Source: Protonemura montana (Eukaryota; Arthropoda; Insecta; Plecoptera; Nemouridae). From it: a stretch of 64,000 bases of DNA. The notes under the pieces are model-generated. The model worked only from the letters and a program-made list of their open reading frames with translations. It was not told where the DNA came from and made no database searches. This document shows, in pieces, positions 1 through 11,765 of the stretch. Positions within the stretch are counted from its first letter, which is position 1. Every line of letters begins with the position of its first letter. Both the position numbers and the translations under genes were made by a program. Location of the stretch: the NCBI GenBank assembly GCA_947568835.1, contig OX387606.1, positions 5,766,001 through 5,830,000 of the forward strand, in the 5' to 3' direction.

Positions 1-970
1 TAAAAAAGTGTAATTTAATTTATTAAATAAAATCATTTTTTTAAGCTAATACCTTGGGGGATAAGCTTTAGGGTAGGTTTTATAATTAATAAAGCTTTAA
101 AAGATTTCGTAGGCTTAGAATTAGCCACCTATTAAAGGATGTTATAATTTAATTTTTTGTGAGTTTAATTTTCTTAAAATTTAAGTTTTATATCGGAACA
201 ATGTAATAAATTTTTAGTTACTTGAGATAATGATAAAATTAGTATAAAAATTGTTTGATTTATTAAAAAAATGTGAGGTTACATTAAGGAATTAGGCAAA
301 TTAGTACTCGCCTGTTTAACAAAAACATGTCTTCTTGATTATAATTTGAAGTCTGACCTGCCCACTGAATTTTATATTTGAAGGGCCGCGGTATTTTGAC
401 CGTGCAAAGGTAGCATAATCATTAGTCTTTTAATTGAAGGCTAGAATGAATGGTTGGACGAGGTACTGACTGTCTCGGTGTGATTGATATTAGAATTTAA
501 CTTTTAAGTTAAAAGGCTTAAATGTATTTAAAGGACGAGAAGACCCTATAGAGCTTTATATTTTTATATTATTGTTTGTTTAGGGAAATTATTACAATAT
601 TAAAAGAAATATTTTGTTGGGGTGACAAGAAGATAAGAAAAACTCTTTTTAGTTTAAAAACATTGATGTATGAATTGTTGATCCATTATTATTGATTATA
701 AGACTAAGTTACCTTAGGGATAACAGCGTAATCTTTTTCGAGAGTTCTTATCGACAAAAAGGGTTGCGACCTCGATGTTGGATTAAGGGTAATTTTGGGT
801 GTAGATGTTCAAAGTTTAGGTCTGTTCGACCTTTAAATCCTTACATGATCTGAGTTCAGACCGGTGTAAGCCAGGTCGGTTTCTATCCTTAAATTGATAA
901 TGATACTTTAGTACGAAAGGACCAAGTATTGGGAAAATTTTTTTCTAATTTGTTGATTAATATTAACTTT
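1..970 (+). rRNA. rrnL: Mitochondrial large-subunit (16S) rRNA, 3' part
   Basis: The sequence carries the conserved 3' half of mitochondrial 16S rRNA, including the peptidyl-transferase region around 700-860 (AGGGATAACAGCG, then GACCTCGATGTTGG) and the GTACGAAAGGACC loop at about 911. Its 5' end lies outside the window; arthropod rrnL is usually about 1.3 kb. It ends against trnL1 on the same strand, as in most arthropods. The exact 3' end is set only by the start of the tRNA. Confidence 0.97.
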
Positions 971-1036
971 TCTATTTTGGCAGATAAGTGTAATGAATTT
1001 AGAATTCATTTATGTAAATAAATTTTACAGATAGAA
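971..1036 (+). tRNA. trnL1: Mitochondrial tRNA-Leu (CUN), anticodon TAG
   Basis: A cloverleaf can be drawn: the acceptor strand TCTATTT pairs with AGATAGA and the anticodon arm is GAATTTAGAATTC with TAG in the loop. It lies between 16S and ND1, the ancestral arthropod position for trnL1. Confidence 0.93.
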
Positions 1037-1037
1037 C

Positions 1038-1988
1038 TTGTTTATATATGATTCTTTACTTCCGTTAGTAAGTAGATTAATTTTGGTTATTTGTGTCTTG
1101 GTGGGAGTGGCTTTTTTGACTCTTTTAGAGCGTAAAGTTTTAGGGTATATCCAAATTCGTAAGGGTCCCAATAAGGTTGGGTTTGCTGGGATTCCTCAGC
1201 CTTTTTGTGATGCGATTAAGTTGTTTACAAAGGAGCAAACTTATCCTGTTTTATCTAATTATTTGCCTTATTATTTTTCTCCTGTGTTTAGTTTATTTTT
1301 ATCTTTATTAGTGTGGATAATTATGCCATATAGAACGGGTTTATACACATTTAATTTAGGTTTAATTTTTTTTTTAGCTTGTACGAGACTGGGGGTTTAT
1401 ACTGTTATAATTGCTGGTTGATCTTCAAATTCAAATTACGCTTTATTGGGGGGATTACGTGCTGTGGCACAAACTATTTCTTATGAAGTAAGTTTAGCGT
1501 TGATTTTATTATCTTTTGTGTTTTTAATTGGTGGGTATTCTCTAAATATGTTTAGATGTTACCAAGAAATAGTTTGATTTGTGTTTTTGACTTTTCCCCT
1601 AGCATTGAGCTGGTTTGCCTCATGTTTGGCTGAAACGAATCGTACTCCTTTTGATTTTGCGGAAGGGGAATCTGAGCTAGTTTCCGGGTTTAACGTTGAA
1701 TACAGAAGAGGTGGTTTTGCTTTAATTTTTTTAGCAGAATATGCTAGTATTTTATTTATAAGTATATTATTTTGTGTAATTTTTTTGGGCTGTGATGTGT
1801 ATAGTCTGTTTTTTTATTTTAAGTTGAGATTTGTGGCTTTTATATTTATTTGAGCCCGAGGGACATTGCCTCGTTTTCGGTATGATAAGTTAATGTATCT
1901 GGCGTGAAAAAGTTTTCTTCCCTTGTCTCTAAATTATTTGTTTTTATTTGGGGGTTTAAATTTATTTTTTGCGTCAATTTTAATTTAG
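1038..1988 (+). CDS. ND1: Mitochondrial NADH dehydrogenase subunit 1
   Basis: A 316-residue membrane subunit of respiratory complex I. The frame is open from a TTG start, common for arthropod ND1 and one base after trnL1, to TAG at 1986-1988. It needs TGA read as Trp (for example at 1419). ND1 hallmarks are visible: the [17 protein letters not shown] stretch near the N-terminus and the [20 protein letters not shown] motif in the middle. No frameshift was seen, so the copy looks functional under mitochondrial code and broken under nuclear code. Confidence 0.97.
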
Positions 1989-2012
1989 TGCATAGTTTTA
2001 AGTACTATTACA

Positions 2013-2081
2013 AGTTAATAGAAGAATCAAACTTCTGTCTTATGTTTTCAAAACATATGCTTAACTTTAAGCTTTTTAACT
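2013..2081 (-). tRNA. trnS2: Mitochondrial tRNA-Ser (UCN), anticodon TGA
   Basis: On the minus strand the acceptor AGTTAAA pairs with ATTAACT, and the anticodon loop reads TTTTGAAAA with TGA. It sits between CYTB and ND1 as in the ancestral order and overlaps the CYTB stop codon by two bases. A 24-bp spacer (1989-2012) separates it from ND1. Confidence 0.92.
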
Positions 2082-3216
2082 AATTAAGAAGTTTATCTCA
2101 AATCTTAAACATTAGTGGATTTAAAATATAGTATAAAAAGTATAAAACAGTTAGAACTTGGCCCACTAAGACATAAGGATCTTCTACAGGTCGTGCTCCA
2201 ATTCATGTTAAAAGAATTACAATTACTAAAAGGGATCAAAATATGATTTGATTGATTGGGTAGAATTGCGTTCCTCGGAAATTTCTCTTATTTGTGAAGG
2301 GTAAAATTATTAGGATCGCGATGGATAAAACAAGAGCAATAACTCCTCCTAATTTATTTGGAATTGATCGTAGGATGGCGTAGGCGAATAAAAAGTATCA
2401 TTCTGGCTGAATATGTACAGGGGTGACTAGAGGGTTTGCTGGAGTGAAATTATCTGGATCTCCCAATAAATAAGGGTCTAGTAGGGTCAGTACAGTTAAA
2501 ATTATTACTAAGACTAGGAAACCTACAATATCCTTAAAAGTAAAATAAGGGTGAAAAGGGATCTTATCTGTGTCACTATTAACACCTAACGGGTTATTAG
2601 AGCCTGTTTGATGTAAGAATAATAAGTGAATTATCGTTGCTGCAGCTACTATAAAAGGTAAAAGAAAATGAAATGTGAAAAAACGCGTGAGAGTTGCATT
2701 ATCAACTGCAAATCCCCCTCAGACTCACTGTACAAGGTCTACCCCCAGGTAAGGGACGGCAGAAAGTAAATTGGTAATTACTGTTGCTCCTCAAAAAGAT
2801 ATTTGTCCTCAAGGTAGAACGTATCCTATAAAAGCAGTTCCTATGACTAAAAATAAAATAATGACTCCCACCATTCACGTATGTAAATATATGTAAGAGC
2901 CATAGTATATGCCTCGTCCGATATGTAGATAAATGCAAATGAAGAAAAATGAAGCCCCGTTTGCGTGGAGAGTTCGTAAAAATCATCCGTAATTTACATC
3001 TCGGCAAATGTGGGCTACTCTATTAAAGGCTAGGTCAATGTGGGCTGTGTAATGTATAGCTAAAAATAGACCGGTAGCAATTTGGAGCACTAAACATAAT
3101 CCTAGTAGGGATCCGAAATTTCATCAAGTTGAAATATTTGATGGTGTGGGTAAATCTACCACGGCTCTATTGGCAATTTTAAATAATGGGTGTCTTGTTC
3201 GTAATGGTTTATTCAT
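2080..3216 (-). CDS. CYTB: Mitochondrial cytochrome b
   Basis: The 378-residue haem-binding core of complex III, the usual arthropod length. The ATG (3214-3216) shares one base with the ND6 stop. Recognisable segments include the N-terminal block leading to [14 protein letters not shown], the LFLAMHYTAH region, GRGMYYGSY, and the Qo-site stretch [18 protein letters not shown] codons encode Trp. The TAG stop at 2080-2082 overlaps trnS2. No interruption was seen. Confidence 0.97.
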
Positions 3217-3740
3217 TAGTTTCTTTGACGTAGGGGTCCTTGATTAATTTTAGTGATTTTAACAACTGCAATTAATGTTAAAAATAAATAGAGTACAAGA
3301 GTCAAGGTAATTAATCTAGTAGGTCCATTGTAAAGTTTTCTAAGTGAGGCTGTAGCTTCCTCTTGGTATAAAGAAGTGTTTATGATTGATAGACCTTCAC
3401 AGTTTATAGTTCTTGATGTTAAGAAAGAAGAGTCTAAAATTAGGAGGCCGCAGAATAAAATAGAAGAGCCGATTATAAAGGGGATTAATGTTTTTATAGA
3501 TATAGAAAATATCTCATTTGAAGCTAATCTTGTAACATAGATAAATAAGACTAGCAATCCTCCTAAAAATACTAGAAATAACACATATGAGAATCAAAAT
3601 CTTTGGGCTATAAGACCAGTTAGAATACTAATTAAAACAGTTTGGACTAAGAGTATCAGGCCTATGGCCAAGGGGTGTGTTATTTGCGTAAATACGATTA
3701 TGGTGGAAATGCTGTAGAACATAAAAATTAATTGATAAAT
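3216..3740 (-). CDS. ND6: Mitochondrial NADH dehydrogenase subunit 6
   Basis: A 174-residue hydrophobic complex I subunit. I place the start at ATT 3740, one base from trnP; the TAA stop overlaps the CYTB ATG by one base. The [19 protein letters not shown] signature is typical of ND6. The first part of the frame uses ATA as Met and TGA as Trp, so standard-code ORF calling shortens it. Confidence 0.93.
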
Positions 3741-3741
3741 A

Positions 3742-3806
3742 CAGAGAATAGTTTAATTAAAATATTAGTTTTGGGGATTAATGATAGGGGTATTCCTTTT
3801 CTCTGA
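3742..3806 (+). tRNA. trnP: Mitochondrial tRNA-Pro, anticodon TGG
   Basis: The acceptor CAGAGAA pairs with TTCTCTG and the anticodon loop is TTTTGGGG with TGG. It lies between ND6 and trnT on the ND1/ND4/ND5 strand, matching the ancestral pancrustacean order. Confidence 0.92.
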
Positions 3807-3871
3807 GTTTTAAAAGGTTAAACCTTAATTTTGATTTACAAGACCAATGTTTTATTTTAAACTATTAAAAC
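3807..3871 (-). tRNA. trnT: Mitochondrial tRNA-Thr, anticodon TGT
   Basis: On the minus strand the acceptor GTTTTAA pairs with TTAAAAC, and the loop CTTGTAA carries TGT. It abuts trnP directly and moves the likely ND4L start to 3874. Confidence 0.92.
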
Positions 3872-3873
3872 TA

Positions 3874-4170
3874 ATGTTAACATCTTTATATTGGGGATTA
3901 CCTATTTTGATATTTATGTGCGGGGCTTGGGTATTTGTTTCTAAGCGGAAGCATTTATTGTTGACTTTGTTGAGTTTGGAGTTTATAGTGTTGAGTTTGT
4001 TTTTAATGTTGTTTATTTATTTGAACTTGATTAATTACGAATTATTTTTTGCTATGGTTTTTCTTACATTTTCAGTTTGTGAGGGGGCTTTAGGGTTGTC
4101 AATTTTAGTATCTATAATTCGAACACATGGAAATGATTATTTTCAATCTTTTGGGGTTTTACAATGTTAA
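3874..4170 (+). CDS. ND4L: Mitochondrial NADH dehydrogenase subunit 4L
   Basis: A 98-residue complex I membrane subunit. An in-frame ATG exists at 3847, but it lies inside trnT; the ATG at 3874, just after the tRNA, gives the family's usual length. The central [10 protein letters not shown] region and the later [18 protein letters not shown] block identify ND4L. The TAA stop lies in the seven-base ATGTTAA overlap with ND4. Confidence 0.95.
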   Translation: MLTSLYWGLPILIFMCGAWVFVSKRKHLLLTLLSLEFIVLSLFLMLFIYLNLINYELFFAMVFLTFSVCEGALGLSILVSIIRTHGNDYFQSFGVLQC

Positions 4171-5504
4171 AATTATTGATTTCTTTGATTTTTGTGATAC
4201 CCCTGTGTTTTATACAAAATACTTGATGAATGGTTCAAAGTATTTTATTTTTGTTAACTCTCTTGTTTATAGGATCTGCGGCTTTTAGAAGTTTTTTTGG
4301 AAGAATGTCATATTTTATAGGGTGTGATGTCATTTCATTTGGCTTGATTTTGTTGAGTTTTTGGATTTGTGTCTTGATAATTACAGCTAGAGAATCTGTT
4401 CTTCGAGTAAATAATTATTCAGGGTTTTTTTTACTGATAGTTTTATCTTTATTAATTCTTTTATATTGCACATTTAGAACAACTAATTTATTTATATTTT
4501 ATTTATTTTTTGAAAGAAGTCTAATCCCTACTTTATTTTTAATTTTAGGCTGGGGATACCAGCCCGAGCGTTTACAGGCGGGGGTTTATTTATTATTTTA
4601 TACTCTTTTAGCTTCTTTACCGTTGTTAGTGGGTATTTTTTATATTTACAAATTTAATGATTCCTTATATATTCCTTTGCTTTATTCTTTGAATATTTCT
4701 TATTTTTGGTTTTATTTATGTTTAATTTTTGCTTTTTTAGTAAAAATGCCTATATTTTTAGTTCACCTATGGCTTCCTAAGGCTCATGTGGAAGCTCCCG
4801 TTTCTGGTTCTATAATTTTGGCTGGGGTTTTATTAAAGCTAGGGGGGTACGGACTATTGCGTGTTTTTAAAATTTTATCTTTATCTGGTTTAACTTTTAA
4901 TTTTATTTGAATCGGTATTAGTTTAGTCGGGGGCGTTTTAGTAAGTTTGATATGTTTACGACAGACAGATTTGAAGGCTTTGATTGCTTATTCTTCAGTT
5001 GCTCATATGGGAATCGTTTTAGGGGGTCTTATAACAATGACTTATTGAGGATTTTGTGGTTCTTTTACTTTAATAATTGCTCATGGTCTTTGTTCCTCTG
5101 GTTTATTTTGTTTAGCAAATATTTCTTATGAACGTTTGGGAAGACGAAGCTTATTAATTAATAAGGGTTTAATGAATTTTATGCCAAGCATAACATTGTG
5201 GTGATTTTTACTTAGATCTTGTAATATGGCTGCACCTCCTTCTTTAAATCTATTAAGTGAGATTAGATTATTAAATAGTATAGTGGCCTGATCTTGGGTA
5301 ACTATAGTGATGTTGAGTTTTCTCTCTTTCTTTAGCGCGGCCTATACCTTGTATATCTATTCTTATAGTCAACACGGTAAAATCTATTCAGGTGTTTACT
5401 CTTGTTCAATGGGCTATTCTCGTGAGTATCTCCTTTTATTTTTACACTGATTTCCTTTGAATTTATTAATTTTAAAGAGTGAGCCTTGTATGTTATGACT
5501 TTAG
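4164..5504 (+). CDS. ND4: Mitochondrial NADH dehydrogenase subunit 4
   Basis: A 446-residue proton-pumping subunit of complex I. It starts at the ATG of the ND4L/ND4 overlap and ends with TAG immediately before trnH. The signature [20 protein letters not shown], the following LLKLGGYG and the later [10 protein letters not shown] block are clear. The frame crosses several TGA (Trp) codons, for example at 4908 and 5046, with no other interruption. Confidence 0.97.
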
Positions 5505-5572
5505 GATTTAAGTAGTTTAATTAAAAATACTGATTTGTGGTGTCGGTGATACAAATTTATTTGTTTTAGATC
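5505..5572 (+). tRNA. trnH: Mitochondrial tRNA-His, anticodon GTG
   Basis: The acceptor GATTTAA pairs with TTAGATC (one G-T pair), and the loop TTGTGGT carries GTG. It is placed between ND4 and ND5 with no spacer on either side. Confidence 0.92.
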
Positions 5573-7307
5573 ATGTTACAATCTTTGTCAATTTGTTTAA
5601 TCAGATTTGTGGTTTTATTTATTCTAGCTCTTAGCTTGGTTGGGGTTGGATTTTATTTTTTAATATTTGATCAAGTTTATTTTATCGAGTGAGAAGTTCT
5701 GTCTTTGAATTCAGGCAATATTGTTATAACCTTTTTGTTTGATTGAATATCTTTAATTTTTATAGGATTTGTTTTATTTATTTCCTCTTTAGTAATTTTT
5801 TATAGTCAAGAGTATATGGCTGGGGATTTAAATTTAAACCGTTTTATTTTATTAGTTTTAATATTTGTCTTATCAATGATGTTTTTAATTATTAGCCCTA
5901 ATTTAATTAGTATTTTGTTAGGCTGGGATGGGCTAGGACTTGTTTCTTACCTATTGGTGATTTATTATCAAAATGTGAAATCGTATAATGCTGGTATACT
6001 GACGGCCTTGTCTAATCGGATTGGAGATGTAGCTTTATTGTTAGCAATTGCTTGAATATTGAATTTTGGTAGTTGAAATTATATTTTTTATTTAGATTGT
6101 AGTGCTTCTAGAATAGAGATGCAAATTATTGGTGCTTTGGTCCTTTTAGCTGCTATAACTAAGAGAGCTCAGATTCCTTTTTCTTCTTGACTTCCAGCAG
6201 CTATGGCCGCCCCAACTCCTGTGTCTGCTTTAGTTCATTCTTCAACCCTAGTAACCGCGGGTATTTATTTATTAATTCGGTTTAATGTTTTGCTGGCAGG
6301 GTCGGGTCTGGGCACTTTTTTGTTATTATTTGCGGGGCTTACCATGTTTATAGCTGGCTTAGGGGCTAATTTTGAGTTTGATTTAAAAAAAATTATTGCT
6401 TTGTCGACTTTGAGACAGTTAGGGCTAATAATAAGAATTTTAGCAATAGGATTTCCTAAGTTAGCATTTTTTCATTTATTGACACATGCGTTATTTAAGG
6501 CTTTATTGTTTATATGTGCTGGAGCCATTATTCATAATATAAAGGATAGCCAGGATATTCGTTTTATAGGGGGGTTAGTGATGCACATACCTTTAACGTC
6601 ATCTTGTTTTAATTTATCAAATCTTGCTTTGTGTGGGACCCCCTTTTTGGCAGGATTTTATTCTAAGGATTTAATTTTGGAAATTGCTTCATTGAGTTAT
6701 ATAAATGCCTTTAGATTTATTTTATACTTTTTTTCTACTGGCCTAACAGTTTGCTATTCTTTACGTTTGGTTTATTATTCAATAAGTGGTGATTTTAATA
6801 CTTTTAGTCTTCATCCTTTAAGAGATGAGGGGTGAGTGATATTACGTGGGATAATGACTTTGTCTTTTATAGCAGTATTGGGGGGTAGTTTATTAAGTTG
6901 GGCCTTATTTCCAACTCCTTCTATAATTTGCTTGCCTTTTGCTTTAAAGACTTTAGCTCTTAGCGTAAGAGTTTTAGGTGGATGACTAGGGTATGAATTG
7001 GCTAAGTTTTCGTTAACATATAGATTACAAACCTTGCGTTGGCACTTTTTAACAAGCTTTGTTGGTTCCATGTGATTCTTGCCTTTTATTAGCACGTATG
7101 GTGTCAGAAAACAACCATTAGAATTAGGGGGTTTAGTTAGTAAATCTTTTGATTACGGTTGAAGAGAGTATTTTGGAGCACAAGGGATTTACAGAACAAT
7201 TACTAAGTGGGCTAAGTTTAATCAGGGTTGGCAGAATAACGATTTAAAAACTTATTTGGTGAGTTTTATTCTTTGAGTAGTGATTTTATTATTTTTGTTG
7301 AATTTGT
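5573..7307 (+). CDS. ND5: Mitochondrial NADH dehydrogenase subunit 5
   Basis: About 578 residues; the largest antiporter-like subunit of complex I. The ATG at 5573 follows trnH directly. The 3' end has no full stop codon before trnF, so an incomplete T(AA) stop completed by polyadenylation is inferred. Signature blocks are GWDGLGLVSYLLVIYYQN, LTALSNRIGDVALL, and AAPTPVSALVHSSTLVTAG. Internal TGA codons (for example at 6053) are Trp. Confidence 0.96.
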
Positions 7308-7373
7308 ACTTAAATAGCTTATATAGAGCGTGACACTGAAGATGTTAAAGAGACTATTATAGTCTTTAGGTAT
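7307..7373 (+). tRNA. trnF: Mitochondrial tRNA-Phe, anticodon GAA
   Basis: The acceptor TACTTAA pairs with TTAGGTA (one G-T), and the anticodon loop ACTGAAGA carries GAA. It follows ND5 on the same strand, the ancestral position, and overlaps trnE on the other strand by two bases. Confidence 0.9.
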
Positions 7374-7437
7374 TTATAAAAAAATAAATTTTTATTTTTA
7401 CAGTGAAAATGTAATGTTTTATTTAAACTATATAAAT
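7372..7437 (-). tRNA. trnE: Mitochondrial tRNA-Glu, anticodon TTC
   Basis: On the minus strand the acceptor ATTTATA pairs perfectly with TATAAAT, and the loop TTTTCAC carries TTC. It is part of the A-R-N-S1-E-F cluster typical of pancrustaceans. Confidence 0.92.
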
Positions 7438-7505
7438 AGAAATGTAAACGGAGTTTAACCGTTAAAGAAAGAAGTTAGCAGCTTCTTCTTGAACCACTCA
7501 TTTCC
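7438..7505 (-). tRNA. trnS1: Mitochondrial tRNA-Ser (AGN), anticodon GCT
   Basis: On the minus strand the acceptor GGAAATG pairs with CATTTCT (one G-T), and the anticodon is GCT within AGCTGCTAACTT. It lies between trnN and trnE in the usual cluster. Confidence 0.88.
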
Positions 7506-7570
7506 TTAATTGGAAATAAAATTTCAATTATATCATTAACAGTGATACGCCTCTTTTTGGCTTCAATTAA
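7506..7570 (-). tRNA. trnN: Mitochondrial tRNA-Asn, anticodon GTT
   Basis: On the minus strand the acceptor TTAATTG pairs perfectly with CAATTAA, and the loop CTGTTAA carries GTT. An 18-bp spacer (7571-7588) follows before trnR. Confidence 0.92.
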
Positions 7571-7588
7571 CCTGTAAAGGTTAAACTA

Positions 7589-7653
7589 AGAATAAGGGTA
7601 ATTGGTACCTAAGGCCAGGTCGAAACTGACTGCGATATATCGCTTCTTATTCT
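7589..7653 (-). tRNA. trnR: Mitochondrial tRNA-Arg, anticodon TCG
   Basis: On the minus strand the acceptor AGAATAA pairs with TTATTCT, and the loop TTTCGAC carries TCG. It directly abuts trnA. Confidence 0.92.
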
Positions 7654-7716
7654 AAGACAGATTGAACTTCAATACTTTTTGGATGCAAACCAAATGTTAT
7701 ACTTAACTACAGTCCT
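7654..7716 (-). tRNA. trnA: Mitochondrial tRNA-Ala, anticodon TGC
   Basis: On the minus strand the loop TTTGCATC carries TGC inside a five-pair anticodon stem. The acceptor AGGACTG against CTGTCTT has one mismatch and a G-T pair. It overlaps the ND3 stop by two bases. Confidence 0.88.
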
Positions 7717-8068
7717 AGTTGGCTCAATCTAAGGCCCCCTGATTTCACTCGTGATAGAGGCCGATAATTAAAATTATTAAAAAAAAGAATCTAACGGTTC
7801 TTCAAGTAGTTAGGTTAGAGACTGGTAAGATGATGATTATAGGCAATAAAAGAGCAATTTCGACATCGAAGATTAAAAAAATTACAGCAATTAGGAAAAA
7901 TCGTAGGGAGAAGGGCAGTCGAGAAGAGCTTTTAGGATCAAACCCGCACTCAAAGGGAGAGCTTTTTTCTCGATCAATGATAGTTTTTTTTGATAGAATA
8001 GATGCTAAAATTATTACAATTACAACGATTGTAGCTAAAATTAAGGCAATGATTGAAATGATTATAAT
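7715..8068 (-). CDS. ND3: Mitochondrial NADH dehydrogenase subunit 3
   Basis: A 117-residue complex I subunit. An ATT start at 8068, one base from trnG, gives the usual length; an ATA at 8065 is the alternative. The C-terminus ends GALDWAN before TAG at 7715-7717. TGA is read as Trp in that motif. No disruption was seen. Confidence 0.94.
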
Positions 8069-8069
8069 T

Positions 8070-8134
8070 ACTTATTCTAAACTAAGTTTAGTCCTTCTGA
8101 TTGGAAGTCAAATATACTATTATACTAAATAAGT
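8070..8134 (-). tRNA. trnG: Mitochondrial tRNA-Gly, anticodon TCC
   Basis: On the minus strand the acceptor ACTTATT pairs perfectly with AATAAGT, and the loop CTTCCAA carries TCC. It lies between COX3 and ND3 as expected. Confidence 0.92.
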
Positions 8135-8922
8135 TAACTACCTCATCAATAAATTGAAATATATAAAAATAATCATACTACATCGACAAAATGTCAGTAT
8201 CATGCAGCAGCTTCAAATCCAAAGTGGTGTCCTACTGAAAAATGCGCTAATGCATGTCGGATTAAACAAACTAATAAAAAAGTTGTTCCGATAATTACAT
8301 GTAATCCGTGGAATCCTGTGGCGACATAAAAAGTAGCCCCGTAAACAGCGTCTGAAATAGTGAATGGGGCCTCTACGTATTCGTATGCTTGGAGAATTGA
8401 GAAATAAACCCCTAGGACTACTGTAAATAAAAGCCCTTGTAATGTTTGGGAGTGGTTGCCTTCCATCAATCCATGGTGGGCTCAAGTGACAGTTACCCCT
8501 GAGGCCAGTAGAATGGCTGTATTTAAAAGAGGAATTTGTAAGGGGTTAAAGGGGGTAATTCCTGCCGGGGGCCACATAGCTCCTAATTCTGTTGTAGGCG
8601 ATAGACTTCTGTGGAAAAAAGCTCAAAAAAAAGACAAGAAAAAGAAAATTTCTGAAACAATGAAAAGAATTATACCTCATCGTAATCCTAGAGTTACAGG
8701 AAAAGTGTGTAGTCCTTGGAAAGTACCCTCTCGTGTAACGTCTCGTCATCATTGGAATATGGTAAGACTCGTGATTGTTAGTCCTAAGAATAGAAGGTTT
8801 GTTCTGTATTGGTGAAATCATCTTAATAAACCTGAAACGGTAACTAGGGCCCCAATGGCTCCGGTTAATGGTCATGGGCTTTGATCGACTAAATGATAGG
8901 GGTGATTAGCATGTGTTGACAT
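8134..8922 (-). CDS. COX3: Mitochondrial cytochrome c oxidase subunit III
   Basis: A 262-residue subunit of complex IV with a conventional ATG (8920-8922) that shares one base with the ATP6 stop. The N-terminus reads [20 protein letters not shown], and the middle has the [16 protein letters not shown] block. The TAA stop is at 8134-8136 next to trnG. TGA codons are Trp. Confidence 0.97.
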
Positions 8923-9599
8923 TAGTTTACTTCTCTAGAATAAAGAGTTCTTAAAACAGCGAACACATAAGATTGAATAATAGCTACTGCTGATTCGAGA
9001 ACTAATAAGGCAATTTGAGCTACAATTAATAAAGATAGGATAGAGTATGTTAGGGAAGGACCGGTATTTCCTAATAAAGTTAGTAATAAATGGCCGGCAA
9101 TTATATTAGCTGCTAATCGTACTGCTAAAGTTCCTGGGCGAATTACATTACTGATAGTTTCAATGCAGACTATAAAAGGTATTAGAACAGCAGGTGTACC
9201 TTGGGGTACTAAGTGGGCAAATATGTGTTGGGTGTGATTGATTCACCCATAAATTATAAATCTTAATCAAAGAGGTAGAGCTAATGCTAGGGTTAAAGTT
9301 AAATGGCTTGAACTTGTAAAGACATATGGGAATAGGCCAAGAAAATTATTAAATAAAATTAATGAGAAGAGCGAAATAAATATAAAAGATCTTCCGGCGT
9401 GGCCTGTCGGTCCTAATAGTGTTTTGAATTCATTATGTAGGGTTAATAAAATTTTATTCCAAAGTAGTGTGTATCGAGATGGTATAAATCAAAATGCGGT
9501 GGGAATTAGTGTAAGTCCTAAGACCGTGCTAATTCAGTTAAGAGATAAATTTATTACACTAGTAGTGGGGTCGAAAACTGAGAATAGGTTAGTTATCAT
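8922..9599 (-). CDS. ATP6: Mitochondrial ATP synthase F0 subunit a
   Basis: A 225-residue proton-channel subunit. The ATG at 9599 sits in the seven-base ATGATAA overlap with ATP8; the TAA stop shares one base with the COX3 ATG. The N-terminal [11 protein letters not shown] segment is the family signature. Length is standard and the frame is open under code 5. Confidence 0.96.
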
Positions 9600-9751
9600 T
9601 TTCAATTCATTGAATTGCTAGAGATTGTTTTTTCGGAAATTTCGGGGGACTTAGGGAGAAAGGAATAATAATTTACAAAATTAAAAATTAATAAAATTAA
9701 AGAAAAGGCAACAAATAAGGTTAATCATCTAATAGGGGCTATTTGAGGAAT
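9593..9751 (-). CDS. ATP8: Mitochondrial ATP synthase subunit 8
   Basis: A 52-residue membrane peptide starting with ATT (9751), N-terminus IPQMAPISWL, and ending in the ATP8/ATP6 overlap. The tail is basic and Trp-rich (NWKW), as usual. It was missed by standard-code reading because of the start codon and TGA Trp. Confidence 0.92.
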
Positions 9752-9752
9752 C

Positions 9753-9819
9753 AAAGAATACTAGACTGATACTAGTAATTTTAGCATGACATACTAAGGT
9801 TAAATTTAACTAATTCTTT
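9753..9819 (-). tRNA. trnD: Mitochondrial tRNA-Asp, anticodon GTC
   Basis: On the minus strand the acceptor AAAGAAT pairs perfectly with ATTCTTT, and the loop ATGTCAT carries GTC. It abuts trnK and precedes ATP8. Confidence 0.92.
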
Positions 9820-9889
9820 CACCAGAAGTAAGTGCGATTTTACTATAAAATGGTTTAAGAGACCATTACTTGCTTTCAGTCATCTGATG
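9820..9889 (-). tRNA. trnK: Mitochondrial tRNA-Lys, anticodon CTT
   Basis: On the minus strand the acceptor CATCAGA pairs with TCTGGTG (one A-T/G-T variant), and the loop CTCTTAA carries CTT. It lies directly after COX2, whose stop is probably truncated at this boundary. Confidence 0.92.
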
Positions 9890-10577
9890 ATGCGTCTCTT
9901 AGGGATGTAATTCAATTAATAAAAATGTTTGTAGGTACACTTTCAATTACGATAGGTATAAAACTATGATTAGCCCCACAAATTTCTGAACATTGTCCAA
10001 AAAATAATCCTGGTCGATTTATAAGGAAACTAGTTTGATTTAATCGGCCTGGGGTAGCATCAATTTTTACCCCAAGAGCTGGTACAGTTCAAGAATGTAA
10101 GACATCTGCGGCTGTCACTAATATCCGAATTTGAGTGTTTATGGGTAAAACAGCTCGATTATCTACATCTAATAATCGGAACCCGTCTGAGTTTATTTCG
10201 TTGTAAGGGATTATATATGAATCAAATTCTACTTGTGTAAAATCTGAGTATTCGTAACTTCAGTATCACTGGTGCCCAATAGTTTTTAAGGTAATAGCGG
10301 GACTACTTACTTCGTCTAATAGGTAAAGAAGTCGTAAAGAGGGGAGAGCAATGAAAATCAAAGTTACGGCGGGTAAAATTGTTCAAATTACTTCAATAGT
10401 TTGGCCTTCTAAAAGGTACCGATTAATATTTAAATTAAAGAATAATGTAGCAAGTAGATAGCTTACTAAAGCTGTAATTATAATTAAAATTAATATTGCG
10501 TGATCATGGAAAAACGTTAATTGTTCTATAAGAGGAGATGCTCTATCTTGGAGTCTTAAATTTGCTCATGTTGCCAT
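9890..10577 (-). CDS. COX2: Mitochondrial cytochrome c oxidase subunit II
   Basis: About 229 residues from ATG 10577 (MATWANLSLQDSASPLMEQL) to an inferred single-T stop at the trnK boundary; 688 nt is the common arthropod length. If the frame is read on, it runs into trnK, supporting the incomplete stop. COX2 carries the CuA site and docks cytochrome c. No frameshift was seen. Confidence 0.95.
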
Positions 10578-10581
10578 TCTT

Positions 10582-10642
10582 TCTAACAAAAGGAATAAAC
10601 CTTTATATATGGAGCTTAAATCCATTGCACTTATCTGCCATA

Positions 10643-10647
<5 letters not shown>
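10582..10647 (-). tRNA. trnL2: Mitochondrial tRNA-Leu (UUR), anticodon TAA
   Basis: On the minus strand the acceptor TCTAATA pairs with TGTTAGA, and the loop GGATTTAAGCTCC carries TAA. Its place between COX1 and COX2 is the derived state shared by crustaceans and hexapods and rules out chelicerates and myriapods as the source of this block. Confidence 0.94.

Positions 10648-11761
<1,114 letters not shown>

Positions 11762-11765
<4 letters not shown>

Noticed and set aside
3847..3873. Longer ND4L start at 3847
   Set aside because: Lies inside trnT; the ATG at 3874 gives the usual 98 residues.
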